Part shown: positions 26,146 to 38,104 of the stretch, piece after piece
How positions within the stretch are numbered: the first letter of the stretch is position 1
Layout of the letters: the number at the start of each line of letters is the position of its first letter
Source: Parapristionchus giblindavisi
Taxonomy: Eukaryota; Nematoda; Chromadorea; Rhabditida; Diplogasteridae
DNA: 64,000 bases
Assembly (NCBI GenBank): GCA_943737045.1
Contig: CALSFV010000216.1
Location: 434,001 to 498,000, forward strand
Direction of reading: 5' to 3'
Position numbers and translations under genes: made by a program
The notes under the pieces: generated by a model
Told to the model about the DNA's origin: nothing
Database searches by the model: none
The model's input: only the letters and a program-made list of their open reading frames with translations

Positions 26146-26722
26146 GCCGCCGTTTCCTTCTACGAGAGGGGTCAGATTGACGAGAGGGGTTTGAGGACAA
26201 GATATGATATGTCAGAATGAGGGAACTTGAGGGGTCTCGAAGGGAGAAAAGAATGGCAAAGTTGTCAAATATGGTGTTTTCTGTGAGGTCTGGACGAGAA
26301 GGTTTGGGTCAAAGTTGAACTTTTGTGACGGTACACTAAAAATGAGGTCGGAATAGATTATTGACAGTAAAACTATCTTGAAATACAAATCCTTCTTCTT
26401 CTTTTTGGACATTGATCTTGGAGACTGCGATCCTCGGGATAGTCGGAAGTATTACATCCTGAGAAACCTTTAAGATCGATATTCAAAAAGAAGAAGCGGG
26501 GTTTGTATTTTCAGGATAGTTACTTCCAACAATCTAATCAATCTACATGAACTGACGCGTCGCAAAAGTTCAAATTCGACCCACTTTAAAATTTTCTCCT
26601 TCACTTCCCCACAAAACGCCATATTTGGACCCACCTGTTTTCTTCGTTCGGGACTCTGAAATTCCCTCATCCTGACAATCATACCCCTCTCGATAAGTCA
26701 TTCTGACCCTTTTCGCAGAAGG
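26146..26722. mobile_element. Degenerate foldback element (about 577 bp)
   Basis: CCTTCTACGAGAGGGGTCAG at the left mirrors CTGACCCTTTTCGCAGAAGG at the right. Inner matches include AGGGAACTTGAGG..with its mirror, the CAAATATGG/CCATATTTGG pair, and TTGAAATACAAA..CTTCTTCTT against AAGAAGAAGCGGGGTTTGTATTTTCA. Arms are about 250 bp and diverged, so it is older than the palindrome in the duplication. It starts 14 bp after the end of unit 2. Confidence 0.8.
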
Positions 26723-27665
26723 GACAAATGAACGCATCATTAAAAATCAATCAACAGAGAAAATGGCACATAAAAAATAAAATAATCTGTTTTCAGTTGT
26801 CAAAATCGGAAGGCGAATCGGAAGATAAGAATCAGTAATTAATTTTCTATTTCCACAGTAAACGGAATCCCGAATGGGCAAATCAATCGCTACTCTACGA
26901 TAATAGTTGATTCCTTATTTTCTATTTCCGTATTATTATTGTGCTTTGTATGTTTTATTTCTATAAATCGCTTTTATTCAAAATATAACAATTAGTCTTC
27001 TCATATATCATCTTCACATGAATAATTTTGTAACAAATAAATAAATATCGGAATGTAAACTGGTCCAATTAACGTTCCAATTAAATATCACATTTATCAT
27101 TTTTTTATTTATTTCTACGACGCCAGTTGTTTATGCTTTACATTCTCGTTGTGATTTTTAAACATTTTATGGTTAAGCCAGAATCAAGGAAATGTACAAA
27201 AAGAATACATTGCAAGGATCGAGACTGTTGTAAATAGTGTGTTTTTATGATTGGAAGTGCGTAAGGGGGGATTTATTACTTGAATGTTGAATGAGAGTTC
27301 GGTTGAAAAGGTTTCTTCAATGACTACTATGAGTCAAATGATTCAATCACGATTCTCCCGATCAATATTCAATTTTATAGTGAACAGAAGATGACAATGA
27401 TTGTTTATATATGTATCCGCGTGAATTTTCTGTTTTCTGTTTTTCCATTCCAATTTTTCAATATTTAATTTCCAACGATATTTTTAACGTTTTTATGTGT
27501 GTACAAGACCTAATTGCATGGTTACATTTAACTTAATCGACTACGCCGTACCGCCTTTACGGATGACGGATCCGTCAACGGGAATTGCGGAGTGTGTTGG
27601 GTCTCGTGTGAAAAATCCTGATGAATCATAAAAGCTTACGCTATTACGGAGGAGGCACCACCGTC
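26723..27665. other. Intergenic region, no gene seen
   Basis: AT-rich sequence with no long open frame. The last 120 bp (from about 27540) is richer in G+C (CGCCGTACCGCC, GATCCGTCAACGGG) and may be 5' UTR or promoter of the following gene; I see no TATA box that decides this. Confidence 0.5.
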
Positions 27666-30600
27666 ATGGTCAGTTTTACGGTAACGATCATTCCTCTTCA
27701 CCCACACTCGTTCATTTTTTATTCTTTTCTCATTATAGGTTCAGTCAGCTATGGTTAGCCCTTCCTTCGATGTTGTGTACTGCATACTATGCGATATAAC
27801 TAATTGTAAGTATTGTGCATGAATATCTATTGTGTCATAAGGTATTTTAGAGTTATCTTCTTTGACCATCAAATCAATTTTACTATATTTCCATTAACTG
27901 ATTTGTACATATCATATGTAATTAAATTTTCCACCCTTTATCTACGACAATGAATGTCTGGACTTTCCATTCATTCTAGATCGTTCCTGCCCAATTAACT
28001 GGTTGCTCTCTCCCAAGATCCTCATGTCTACTGATGAAGACCTCTCTGCTGACGAAGTCGATACCTTCTTCAAGACAATCAAGTCCTCTGGTTAGTTATA
28101 CTCACTGATCTTTGCTCTTTGATCTTTGATCTCTCTAAATCTTGATGAATATCTGAGGTGATAACACAAAAATTGTTTTCTGTTTGACGTGGAATATGCA
28201 CTGCTTGACTTACGAAGTTTTACAGTTTCATGCCCTTATAATCCGAGGATCGACCACCATCATTTTAAGGCGAAAAATTACATTTAAGAACAAAACAAGG
28301 ATTTTCATAAGTGACGTATAATATAAAAAAATCCTGTGATGGGGGGGGGGGCGATATGTGTGATGCGTATAGAATGTGAAATGTTTCAATGAATTTTATT
28401 ACAGTACAGGGTGGGGATTAATTATTGTGACACCGTATAAAACGGAATATCTTTTTTTTCAAAAAAATCGAGTTCCATTCAAATGTATACCAAATAATCT
28501 TCAAACATCTGGGAATACAATAAAACAATCATTGCCCGATTCTGCCTCCATTGGGCTTAATGACGTCCTTGAGACGGGAGGGGTACGCCTCTCTCAATAC
28601 ACGCGAGTAGGGCATACCCTCATGATCGTGTTCTCCGATGAGGAGCTGTTCGTCGTGCAAGCCACCTATAATCCCCAGAGTCACCGAGTGCTTACTACTG
28701 ACCCTCAGCTTGTTCACTGCAATGGTCGGATTGTCCATACCACCTCCCAAGCCTTATAAACTAATGGTTTTGACCAGGACGTGCAACTCCGTAAAGAGAC
28801 ACCTGGTTTTTGTAACTCGTGGCGCCAAGATCAAAAATCATGCTACTTACAGAAGATAGTCAAGGACACCCAGCTAACATGGAGCCGTTCCCACTTCGGA
28901 AATTCATCGTGGGCCTTAGAGCATGATGGAGCGTCAGTTTATATGGCAAGCTCGTTAAGGCATGGTGAAAGGCGCAGTTTCTCGGCTTCACTCGAGGAGT
29001 TTTGTGGCTGCCTCCTCGCCCGATCTCAGTTCCCTGGTCTACTCAGTGTGAGTCACATTCGAGGGTAGGTCCTGCGCTATTCCCCACCCAAATCTTGGGT
29101 CCGTGAAGAAAGCCTTGGAGGCGGAGTGGTCGAAGATGGACACCACCTACTCCGTGTTTTGACAAACGCGTACCTCTCCCTTCTCAATGACCTCATCAAC
29201 ACCAATGGAGGCAGAATCGGGATATTATTGTTTTATTATATTCCCAGATGGCTGAAGTCTATCAGGTAAATGTTTGAACGGAACTCGATTTTTTTGAAAA
29301 AAAAATTTCGTTTTTACGGTGTTACAATAATTAATCCCCACCCTGTAGATACGAATTTGGAAGAGGAAGATGCATTCACGGCCGGTGAGGCAGGTGAAGA
29401 TGATGTTGCCCTCAAGTTACTCTTGGAAGGAATGCCAGCAATGGCAGAGCTGGAACGACTCATGCCTGTGAGTGTATTATAAAGTTATGAAACGTACGTG
29501 GGCGGCATTGTCGCTAGCGACAAGAGTCATCCTGTTTTTACACCTGACCAACCCGACTAGCCAAAAATCAAAAGTGAAAAAAGTGAGTAGGGCAATGCCT
29601 CAACATGGCAATGTCCTACCCGATTTGTGCCTCCGACGCACACGATTTTAATTTCCAACGGCGTAGATCGCACCACGTTTGTTATAGATCACATGAAACA
29701 TGGAATGATTTGATTGAATTTTAAACTATCTGATTAGTTTCGATTTATTTGCATAGGTCGAATAGCGCTACAGATTTTAGAAATACGGACGGGTGCTAAA
29801 AAATCACAAAATGAAATGGTCAGGCTTCGTAGTTTGTAATGCACTTTTCGATCTATGTTTCTGTCGTTGCAGGATCACGATTTCAGTGGATTGCTGCACG
29901 AATTGGACATCACGAATGTTATGAGTGGCTTGGTGGATCAATTCTATATGGGCGAGACTGGAGAGGGCCAAGGAAATGTGCTGGACAAGATTGTCGGTTT
30001 CAGTTGATTTTATAATAATAATGATATTGGTATTCATCAACCAATACGTATGCTGAATCTTACTCTTATTGACTTGGCGACGAAGGAACCATACAGTAAT
30101 AGGACATTTGACAGTTTCGCGAACATTTAATAGATGAAAGAAACGGCAAATCAACATGTGTAATATGTACTCACTTTACAGCCACGTACTACTCATCCAG
30201 CCTCATCACTTGGACCAACGTCGCTGCTTGTGCCGAACGAAACTCTGGATGCGTCGTCGGGTTAGTTATACACCCTGATCTTTGATCCTTGCCCTTCGAT
30301 CTCTCTAAATCTTGATGAAGCTCCCTCAGCCTGTCTGATGGAACGCACACTTGAGGTTACATCGCAAAGACAATTGTTTTCTTTTCGATGTGGACTATAT
30401 TAGTGCACTGCTTGGCTTATGAAAATATAGTTTTTGATGTAAACAACACATTTCCATATCCTTATAATCGATCGACACACTATCATTTGTAGGTGAAAAA
30501 TTGCAATTTAAGAAAAAAAGAAGAAAAAAACTGAAATTACCCAATCCTGTGAGGAGGCGAAAATGTGTGATGCATACGGGCTCTGGAATGTCAAATGATT

Positions 30601-32752
30601 CAATGAATGTTATTACAGCAGATAACACTATACAAGATGAAGCGGCGTCCACGGCGGACAACGGCGCGCCAGTCGAAGAAAATAAAGAACCAGCGAATCT
30701 GTCGGATATGGTACGCATTGTGTGTTTTTTTGTTGTTCTTGCACACATTCCCTATCCATCTATTAATACTCAACACTACTCACAAGGGAATTTTACTTAT
30801 TAGTCTAGGAAAAAAGTTTCGTTATAAAATTTGCATTTAAAATATTTTTATTGATGATTTTATTTATAACAAGCATTAGTCAGTAAGATATTCACCACCA
30901 TTGTCGAGGAAATTTTGCTCCCTACTGGGCAGGTCGGCGATTCCCCTCTCTCAGAACTCTTTAGATTACGCGGTGGAGAATTTGCCGACCTTGGATTTGA
31001 TGCACTCGTACTTGTTGAAGTTTTTTGGACCGTAAACCGCCTGAGTTCCTCCAATTTTTTTTGTTGATTGAAGCGATGTGTGGTCTTGCATTATCTTTCC
31101 TTCTCTATACATAATGTATTCATGTATTTCATGTATTACAGAACTAAAACTGTCCGAACAATGCAAATTCCGTTCTTTGCCGCGCAATACTCTGACTCCG
31201 CCCACTTCTTCGCACGACATTACATTTTCACGTATTTATCGAATTTTATGGCGTTTTCTCGTCATTTCATTGGGCTTTCAGCAAACATAAAATTATATGC
31301 ATTTAAAAAAGGCTTGGAAAACTACCCGAAAATTTGGCGAAAATTTTGGAGTGTGTTTTTCTCAATGGTGGAGAAGTTTACTAAGTTCGGTATTTGCGTG
31401 GTGTATGAAAAACTTTTGTAATTCTATAATATTACATATTACTCCTTACAAAAAACCTGATGGGGCTATGGCCTTTCACTTCATCATTCTAGTCGGGACA
31501 GGCGATGTGCATCATACATTTTTTTGGTTAAATTTTATTGCAATAATTAGATCATGATTATTTTTTAACAATTAGCCTTTTTTCAGAGAACGGTTCATCA
31601 AAAGAAGAAATTCATATGTCTTGATGGAAAATGCTCGGTAATATCTGCTCAGTTATAGTTCAGTGAGGGTCATAAGAAACTGCGGAAGTGTCCCAAAATA
31701 GCTAAAAAAAATTCGGAACTTTCGGATGTCTATACACCAATTTTTGTTCCAAAACTTCCAAATTTGCATGACTATCACAATTTCGATCACCCCTACTGTC
31801 CATCACTGGATCAGTTGAAGTCATGAAGATGAATAATGTCTCGTTTAGACTTCGTTCTTAAGCTATGTTCATCTACTGTGCCATCTCTCTAATCGACACT
31901 CTACCACTCTGACAAAGGTTGGCTTTCGTTTTAATCAGAACAATTTTCGCTCAATTTATAAATTATTACATTTTTTAAACGAAAAAAATGGACAAAATTT
32001 GACAAAACTGTGCAAGAAATTGGCCCAAATATCAAAGCCAGACCGTACACCGCGAAAAATACCAAGGGTCAGCTAGTGCCGTATGGCACCTCCTCCCCAG
32101 TAAAATATTTGTTTAGAATGTCTGATAGTAAAAATCCCCCCTTTATTAGAATCACGCTCAATTCATTTTCGAGTTAAATGTTTCTACCAATCTTGTGTTT
32201 AACAAATTATATATAAATATAACTGGGCCAGGTCTAGAGCCGTGATTAAGACTGACACCTACAGTATGGAACACCGACAATTTTTTAAAATCTGCATTTG
32301 CAGCTTAACCATCGTCTCAGATGCGAATGCTCGCTTCACTTCAGCAACCGCGAATCAATCCACAAGCATTTGAAAGCATCAATCAAGGTAAAACATTCCT
32401 TTATTTTTATTTTTCTTAAAAACCTAAGCTAAAGACCTATTGATCGAATTTTTTCTCAATTGTTAATCTAAAGTGGTGGATCTTACGTGGTTATTGCACA
32501 GAAAAAATATTTGTAATATTTTAAAGCAAAATGGTGATTACACTAAAAATATTTTTATTGAAATTGCTCAAATGACAAGTTTTCCAAAATTTTTCATGTG
32601 AAAAGACTAATAATGATGCGCTACAGTGTAAAAAGAGTGAGGTGACTCTCGTCAAGTGCCAACCAAGTGAAGGCTATACAATATCATGCCCATCTTGCAA
32701 GGTTTGCTGGTTTACGTATTTCTTTCTAGAAAGTTCTGAGTATGTCTGTTAA
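27666..32752 (+). CDS. Unrecognised gene: acidic middle, Cys/His-rich C-terminus
   Basis: Exons that join in phase: 27666-27680, 27739-27805, 27980-28090, 29349-29467, 29873-29992 (end uncertain), 30182-30260, 30619-30710, 30888-31007 or 31019, 31587-31637, 32304-32387 and 32627-32752. The middle is acidic and likely disordered (STDEDLSADEVD, TNLEEEDAFTAGEAGEDD, GAPVEENKEPANLSD). The last ~95 residues are rich in Cys and His: CLDGKC, RLRCECSLHF, SIHKHLKASIKC, ISCPSCKVC, likely zinc-binding, though spacing does not match a classic C2H2 finger. A nuclear regulator is a guess. Two neighbouring exon/intron blocks are related (intron before 29349 and intron before 30619), an internal duplication. 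A mariner element lies at the acceptor of the 29349 exon. The 29873 exon also has an in-frame TGA at 30005-30007, so the gene may be two genes. Confidence 0.55.
28407..29345 (+). mobile_element. Mariner-family transposon, degenerate, at a splice acceptor
   Basis: Terminal inverted repeats CAGGGTGGGGATTAATTATT and its mirror AATAATTAATCCCCACCCTG, flanked by TA on both sides, the Tc1/mariner target. The plus strand keeps the transposase signature FGNSSWALEHDGAS (around 28893-28935, the second catalytic Asp in EHDGA) and, in shifted frames, the C-terminal SVKKALEAEW. The third catalytic block is lost and at least two frameshifts are present, so it cannot encode an active enzyme. About 0.94 kb against ~1.3 kb for a full mariner: internally deleted. 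Confidence 0.9.
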
Positions 32753-32774
32753 ATCGAACTTCGCATTTAAATGT

Positions 32775-33245
32775 ACAGGGTGGGCATTAAGGAGCCGTTC
32801 CCACTTCGGAAATTCATCGTGGACCTTAGAGAATGATGGAGCGCTACATTATATGACAAAGTTCGTTAAGGCGTGGTGAAAAGAGCAGTTTCTTGACTTC
32901 ATTCGTGCAGATTGGTGGCTGCCTTCTCGCCCGATCTCAGCACCTTGGTCTAATCAGTCTGGGGTACCTTGGATGATAGGGCCTGGGCTACTCCCCACCC
33001 AAATCTGAGGTCCCTGAAGAAAGTTTTGTAGAAGGAGCGATCGATGAAGGACACCACTTACCTGCGTGTTTTGACACCCGCGTACCTCTCCCTTCTCAAG
33101 GACGTCATAGACACCAATGGAGGCAGAATCGAGCTATTACTGTTTTATTGTATTACAACATGATTGAAGATTGTCTGGTACATATTTGAACGGAACTCGA
33201 TTTTTTTGAAAAAAAATTTCGTTTTTACGGTGTCGCAATAATTAA
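32775..33245 (+). mobile_element. Rearranged mariner fragment of the same family
   Basis: Begins TACAGGGTGGGCATTAAGG, then jumps straight to the GNSSWTLENDGA part and runs to the right-hand repeat (CGTTTTTACGGTGTCGCAAT). The N-terminal half is deleted and the extreme right end is missing. It starts 22 bp after the stop of the Cys/His-rich gene. Confidence 0.85.
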
Positions 33246-33354
33246 AGGGACGGTATCCCTTGGAGAATTACATGTTCAAATTCGCGGGAGATCCCCATAC
33301 GGAAAAGTCGAACTAGAATATTTCATAGAAATCAGCAAAAATCACAACGCAAAG

Positions 33355-33415
33355 TTGTGGTTGAACTCGTCAGCTACGGCCTTTGAGCGCGCCGTAGACC
33401 ACTAGGCCATCAATA
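33355..33415 (-). repeat. tRNA-like sequence
   Basis: On the minus strand TGGCCTAGTGGTCTACGG resembles a D arm with A box, and GAGTTCAACC a decayed B box 35 bp on. Stems do not close; probably a tRNA-derived repeat. Confidence 0.4.
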
Positions 33416-34222
33416 GACAAATGTTGGCTTGGGAAGTGCTATACATATTCATGATCTCTTGGTATTCCCTGGGTTGTATTATGAGATAGATCAGATGTCA
33501 GCCTATTCCTTATGCCAATCAACCATCGATTTGCCAAAATCGATTGGATATAAGACGAGTCGCTTCCTATCCAATCTATCTTTTCTCTTTCACTATGTTT
33601 TGACACTGCCCCGGAGCAGATATCAATGGCCATTTTCAAAAACTACAGTATGATAGTTCGTCAATTCGTGGTGGGACAAAATTTCACGTTCAAACATTTT
33701 TGGCATTTCAATCAATGTTTTTATGGGAAACTCTCCCTTTAATACCCACCATGTATAGTTGCGTGTGCACCGTGAAAATCAAATAACTTCTCAGATATAA
33801 AACAAATGAACATCGAAATTGTATCAAACAAGCCTCAAAAATCAATAAACAAAGCGACACAACCAACTCCCAATCCTTTTTCCAGTATGACCTGCTTAAA
33901 TCTCTTCGGGAAAGGCCACATAACACGTGTGGGTGGCATCCATATCATACCATAACTTGATATAGGAAACCTTGAGGGAACCCCGGATGAGGTGGGGAGA
34001 AACACAGGCACTGACTTCAGCGATAATCCGGATGAAGTATTCAAAGAATTGAGTCCGGAGTTTCAGAAGTCTGATGCTATGTGAATAGAAAAATGGATCT
34101 CTCACAGACTCTGAATCACTTTGCGCTTCTGAGCTGGTATTCAATCCTCATGTGCTGTTCGAATGTTGTTGGGGTAACGGAAATGAGATGATCTACATTT
34201 TATCGCTTCCGGAGTAGATCTA

Positions 34223-35332
34223 TTTATATGAATATCGATTTCATGTCTACATAGCCTTGATAGATTTCTCAAAGGCTTTCGATAGCGTTGAGTGGAATGC
34301 AGTTTGGATCGCCCTCTCTGCCCAAGGAGTTCATTCTTCGTTGATTGATCTGTTACATCGCATATATCAAGCTTCGAAGACGTCTATAAGAGTGAACGAG
34401 GACTTGGTCCATGTTGATATTCGAAAGGGAGTCAAGCAAGGGGATTCTCTCTCACCTCGGCTATTCTCCTCGGTTCTACGGCTGGCTATGGATGATATTG
34501 AATGGGATGATCAAGGATTGTGGATAGATGGACAACAATTAACATCTCTTGAGTATGCTGATGACCTGGCATTATTTGCTACAAGTAGAACTGAATTGGA
34601 AAGTATGATACGGAAGCTAATCATCGCTTGCTCAACAGTCGGATTATCAATAAACTGCAAGAAATCAGTTCTTCTTACGTCCTGTACAACTACCAGACAA
34701 CCTATCGTCATTGATGGAAATGAATTCTCGTTTACGGATAAGGCTACGTACCTCGGCAGTAAGATATCGTTCCCACTCAATCAAGGTGACGAAATTGAGC
34801 AAAGGATTCGATGTGGATGGCTAGCTTGGACCAAAATTTCAAATCTTCTGACCTCCCGTCGACTGCACATTTCAATCAGACGAAGGCTATTTGAATCGTG
34901 TATAACATCATCAGTTTTATACGGATGTGAAGCGTGGAGAATGCGTAAGAAGGATCGAGAAAAGTTAGCGGTCTGTCAGAGGAAGATGGAGCGAAAGATG
35001 GTTGGTGTTACATTGATTGATCGATGGAGGAATGAAAGGATTAGAGGAATTACTGGATTGAAGGATTGGTTGGACCAGGCGGACAGAAGAAAGCTTGTGT
35101 GGGCAGACAAGGTACGAAGGATGGACACTGATCGATGGGCCTAAATTCTCACCAATTGGATACCCTATCAATATGCTTCTCGAAGACCTGTTGGAAAGCC
35201 CCCTACTCGTTGGCGTGATGACCTAAGGAGGAGAATCGGAAAAGGATGGTGGAATATGCCCTACTCCCAATGGCTTACAACCATATCCCAGCACACCACA
35301 GTGTGAACCTGATAAACATTGATTGATTGATT
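34223..35332 (+). mobile_element. 5'-truncated RTE-like LINE with 12-bp target site duplication
   Basis: Reverse transcriptase fragment open from the left junction: LIDFSKAFDSVEW, then GVKQGDSLSP, the catalytic box LEYADDLALF, INCKKSV, and a C-terminal part with YGCEAWRMRKKDREKL. The frame meets TAA at 35142-35144 (after DTDRWA) and continues in the same frame with GKPPTRWRDDLRRRIG to a second stop. That arrangement (YADD, then a conserved RW-DD tail, no separate domain after) is typical of RTE. The tail is (GATT)n. The 12-bp sequence GGAGTAGATCTA stands at 34211-34222 and again at 35333-35344, proving insertion by target-primed reverse transcription. No endonuclease part remains. Confidence 0.93.
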
Positions 35333-36077
35333 GGAGTAGATCTAGGCATAAAACGTGATCTGAACAATATAGGAAGACTTCTTTTAGTCTGATCGTACTG
35401 GTAAACTTCGTCGTTTTCCTAGGATAGCTTTCGGTTATCCTCGCCCACCCTGAAGAGCTTCTCATCGTAGAATAGAGAGGATAGAATCTGTTCTTTTTTA
35501 GAGCGACTCGGTTCGATTTCGATGTGCGATCAATTTTTTCTTCTTCACATAATTTCCTTAAATATTTCGAAAACAGATCACCTTTCTTAATTAATTAAAT
35601 TCAGGCCCTTTTGAAGCCGAAAGAAGTCAATTATCATCTGGGCGCACACAAGAGACGCTAAGGTAGTACTTAGATTTGAAAACTTTCACAAAATATATAG
35701 TTACAGTCAATATTAAATACACAATGCCTCTGCCCGTTGCTCTCCTCAGTCAGTGTTTCACTCGTCAACTCGATCAAACTCGGTTTCGGTCTAGGTCAAC
35801 TCGGTCAACTCGGTCTCAACTCGGTCAAACCACTCGTGTACTCGATATGACTACACTCGCTACTCCCACGATCTCTAATTATCGATAAAAAGAAGATTAC
35901 TTCTTTTATGATTGTGAACAAACATATAAGGAAAAGGATTAGGCATTATCAATACAACCACTGTTTTTTCTCAAATCATGACTTGTATTAAGGCCTGGAT
36001 TTTATAACAGAAAATGAATAGGGACTTCTTGATAATGTATTACAACTGTTGCATATATTAATTATGAACATTAAATC

Positions 36078-36222
36078 TAGTTTAGTCCAAAATATAGTTT
36101 TTTTATAAAATCATGCTGATGCTGATTCGTAAATGAATAAATCGTTCTGAAGTTCAAAAATACCGATTTCAGCTTAAGCTTGTGAAAATGCTTTATTTTT
36201 GCGTGATTTTCGCGGACTAACT
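36078..36222. repeat. Small inverted-repeat element with AGT(T)AGTCC ends
   Basis: TAGTTTAGTCC on the left and CGCGGACTAACT on the right. The inner sequence (TTCGTAAATGAATAAATCGTTC, AGCTTAAGCTTGTGAAAATGC) is shared with the middle of the element at 57657-58149, so they belong to one family. Confidence 0.65.
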
Positions 36223-36304
36223 GTTATTCATTAAAGGGAAACATAAAATATGAAAAGAAAGAATAAGATAAAAAATTCATTAAGATAAGATAAAAATAAG
36301 ATTC

Positions 36305-36525
36305 ATTCTGCCTTTCTGTCTGCGGTGCGGTCGGTTCGACTAAGCTCTCCGTCCCTCTCTCGCCTACTCCATCAACAGAAAAGGATCAACAGACGAATCC
36401 CCTCCTAGAAGGCTTTGGAATGCCTGGAGATGTACTTCCAACTGTCAAGCAGGCCTAATGGACGATAGCGGAACGTTTTCGTGGGTTTACAACTTCAATC
36501 AACAAGTTTCATACTGCCATAATAG
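36305..36525 (+). repeat. Dispersed repeat related to the duplicated 18196-18490 segment
   Basis: Reverse-complement relative of the segment inside the tandem duplication, about 70-75% alike by eye over 210 bp, with the best-kept blocks around CCCCTCCTAG and AACGTTTTCGTGG. Confidence 0.65.
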
Positions 36526-37395
36526 CCGTTGAATGGAAAGAATGATTCAGAATGGTTCCAAAATAGTTGATTCCAATAAAAAATTAATAAATCTATACTA
36601 TTACAGTATTTGTAGTGGTTACTTGGTTCGGAAACCCCTATGCCGTCTTTCGGATTAAGAACTGTATATGTAGTTAAAAATTCCCAACACTGTCCTCATC
36701 TTTGTTCATTTAAAGAAATCACTCAATCATTTACTCCACATAAGACATGACGGAGAGTGCAGACGACTAGAGTACGACGAGAAAGTGCAGCTGCACAAGA
36801 GAGTGCAGAGAATCCGAGTAGGGTCAGAGACGCAGACAACGAAATTCGGACAACTGCTCCCTCCAGTTCAGACACGGCACCTGGGTGCATGTCAGCTGAA
36901 GATGAGAGATCAAGCGATATCGAGAGCGCCAGACGGTTAAAGAATAAGTACATGTGAAATTGAGAGGTTTCAGATTGACAAAGGCGAGAGAGTATGGGTA
37001 AATGAGAGTGTACCAGACGTTGGAGAACTAAAATTTCTTCACATTTTGACCAATTTATCACGGAGTCGTCGTATTTTGTTTCTTGTTTCGATAGGAATAA
37101 ATAATAGCCCTCAGAAGATGCCAATTTCCTTCATTTCTCAAAGCAGAACCACGACAAGAGAAATTCATCGTCTTACTCTCTCGTTTCACCTACTCTTTCG
37201 TCATTTTTATCGTTGTCTGAATTGTTCTAGCTGTTTCCCGCCTCTAACCCCTTTAGGGCATTTCTTCACTTTTCTCTCTGATTTCATCAGCGAGAGAAAT
37301 TCTTGGGATAAATCTTGTGTTGTTCATCCTATTGACTGCCCTAAGGGACAGAGAGATGTTAGAGACGTCAGACGAATGAAGGAAGTCTACTCCCT

Positions 37396-37560
37396 CTAGC
37401 TGCTCCCCTTCACTCACCCTCTCTCTCTACCTCTCCCTCTCACTCAGTCTCTCCCTCTCCCTTTTCCTCGGTCTCTCCCTCTACCTCACCCTCAGTCTCT
37501 CCCTCTCCCTTTTCCTCAGTCTCTCCCTTTCCCTCTCCATGAGTCTCTCCCTCTCACTTC
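37396..37560. repeat. CTCTCCCT-rich low-complexity repeat
   Basis: Pyrimidine-only array with imperfect units like CTCTCCCTCTCCCTTTTCCT followed by CAGT. Simple repeat; no function can be read from it. Confidence 0.85.
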
Positions 37561-38040
37561 CCCCATCTTTCTAGTGCATATTCGCTTAAAGCACGTAGCG
37601 ACAAATCGAGTTTCATCACTTTTTCGATTATTTACATGTTTTACGTCATTTATAATTCGTCGTGCATCTTTGTTTGCCTCGCCTACGAAATGAATTGGAA
37701 CGGAGATTTGGTAGCTAACAATAAATAGCTCGACACAATCCATTAGACATGCAGCACTTTCCTGGGTAAATACGACGGGTACTGTGCACTAGGAAAGTGG
37801 TGTGCAATAGTGTTGTTTTGTCGAATAAAATTCGAGAATATTTTCTGTCGAATAAAATTTAGTTTTTTAGTCGACCAGGTGATAATTTAGTTGAGACTAA
37901 AATTTAGCAACATTAGTGTAAGATAACAGAGATAACAAACTATTGTAGCAATGATAGTGAAAATCCCCTACTGAATATCCTTCCCTGCCGTCAAACCTCA
38001 CGTTAGTTCAGAGTGTACAATAAGGGATGAAGTGAAAACT

Positions 38041-38104
38041 TCGGTAGGGATTCGAACCCGTAACCTTTGGTAGGAGAGGCGGCCATCTTACCAATGCGCC
38101 ACGC
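38041..38104 (-). repeat. tRNA-like sequence with a perfect B box
   Basis: On the minus strand GTGGCGCATTGGTAAGATGG (A box TGGCGCATTGG) is followed 30 bp on by GGGTTCGAATCCC (B box). The T stem pairs over three bases only and the acceptor stem is poor. It could still recruit TFIIIC; as a tRNA it is probably dead. Confidence 0.5.
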
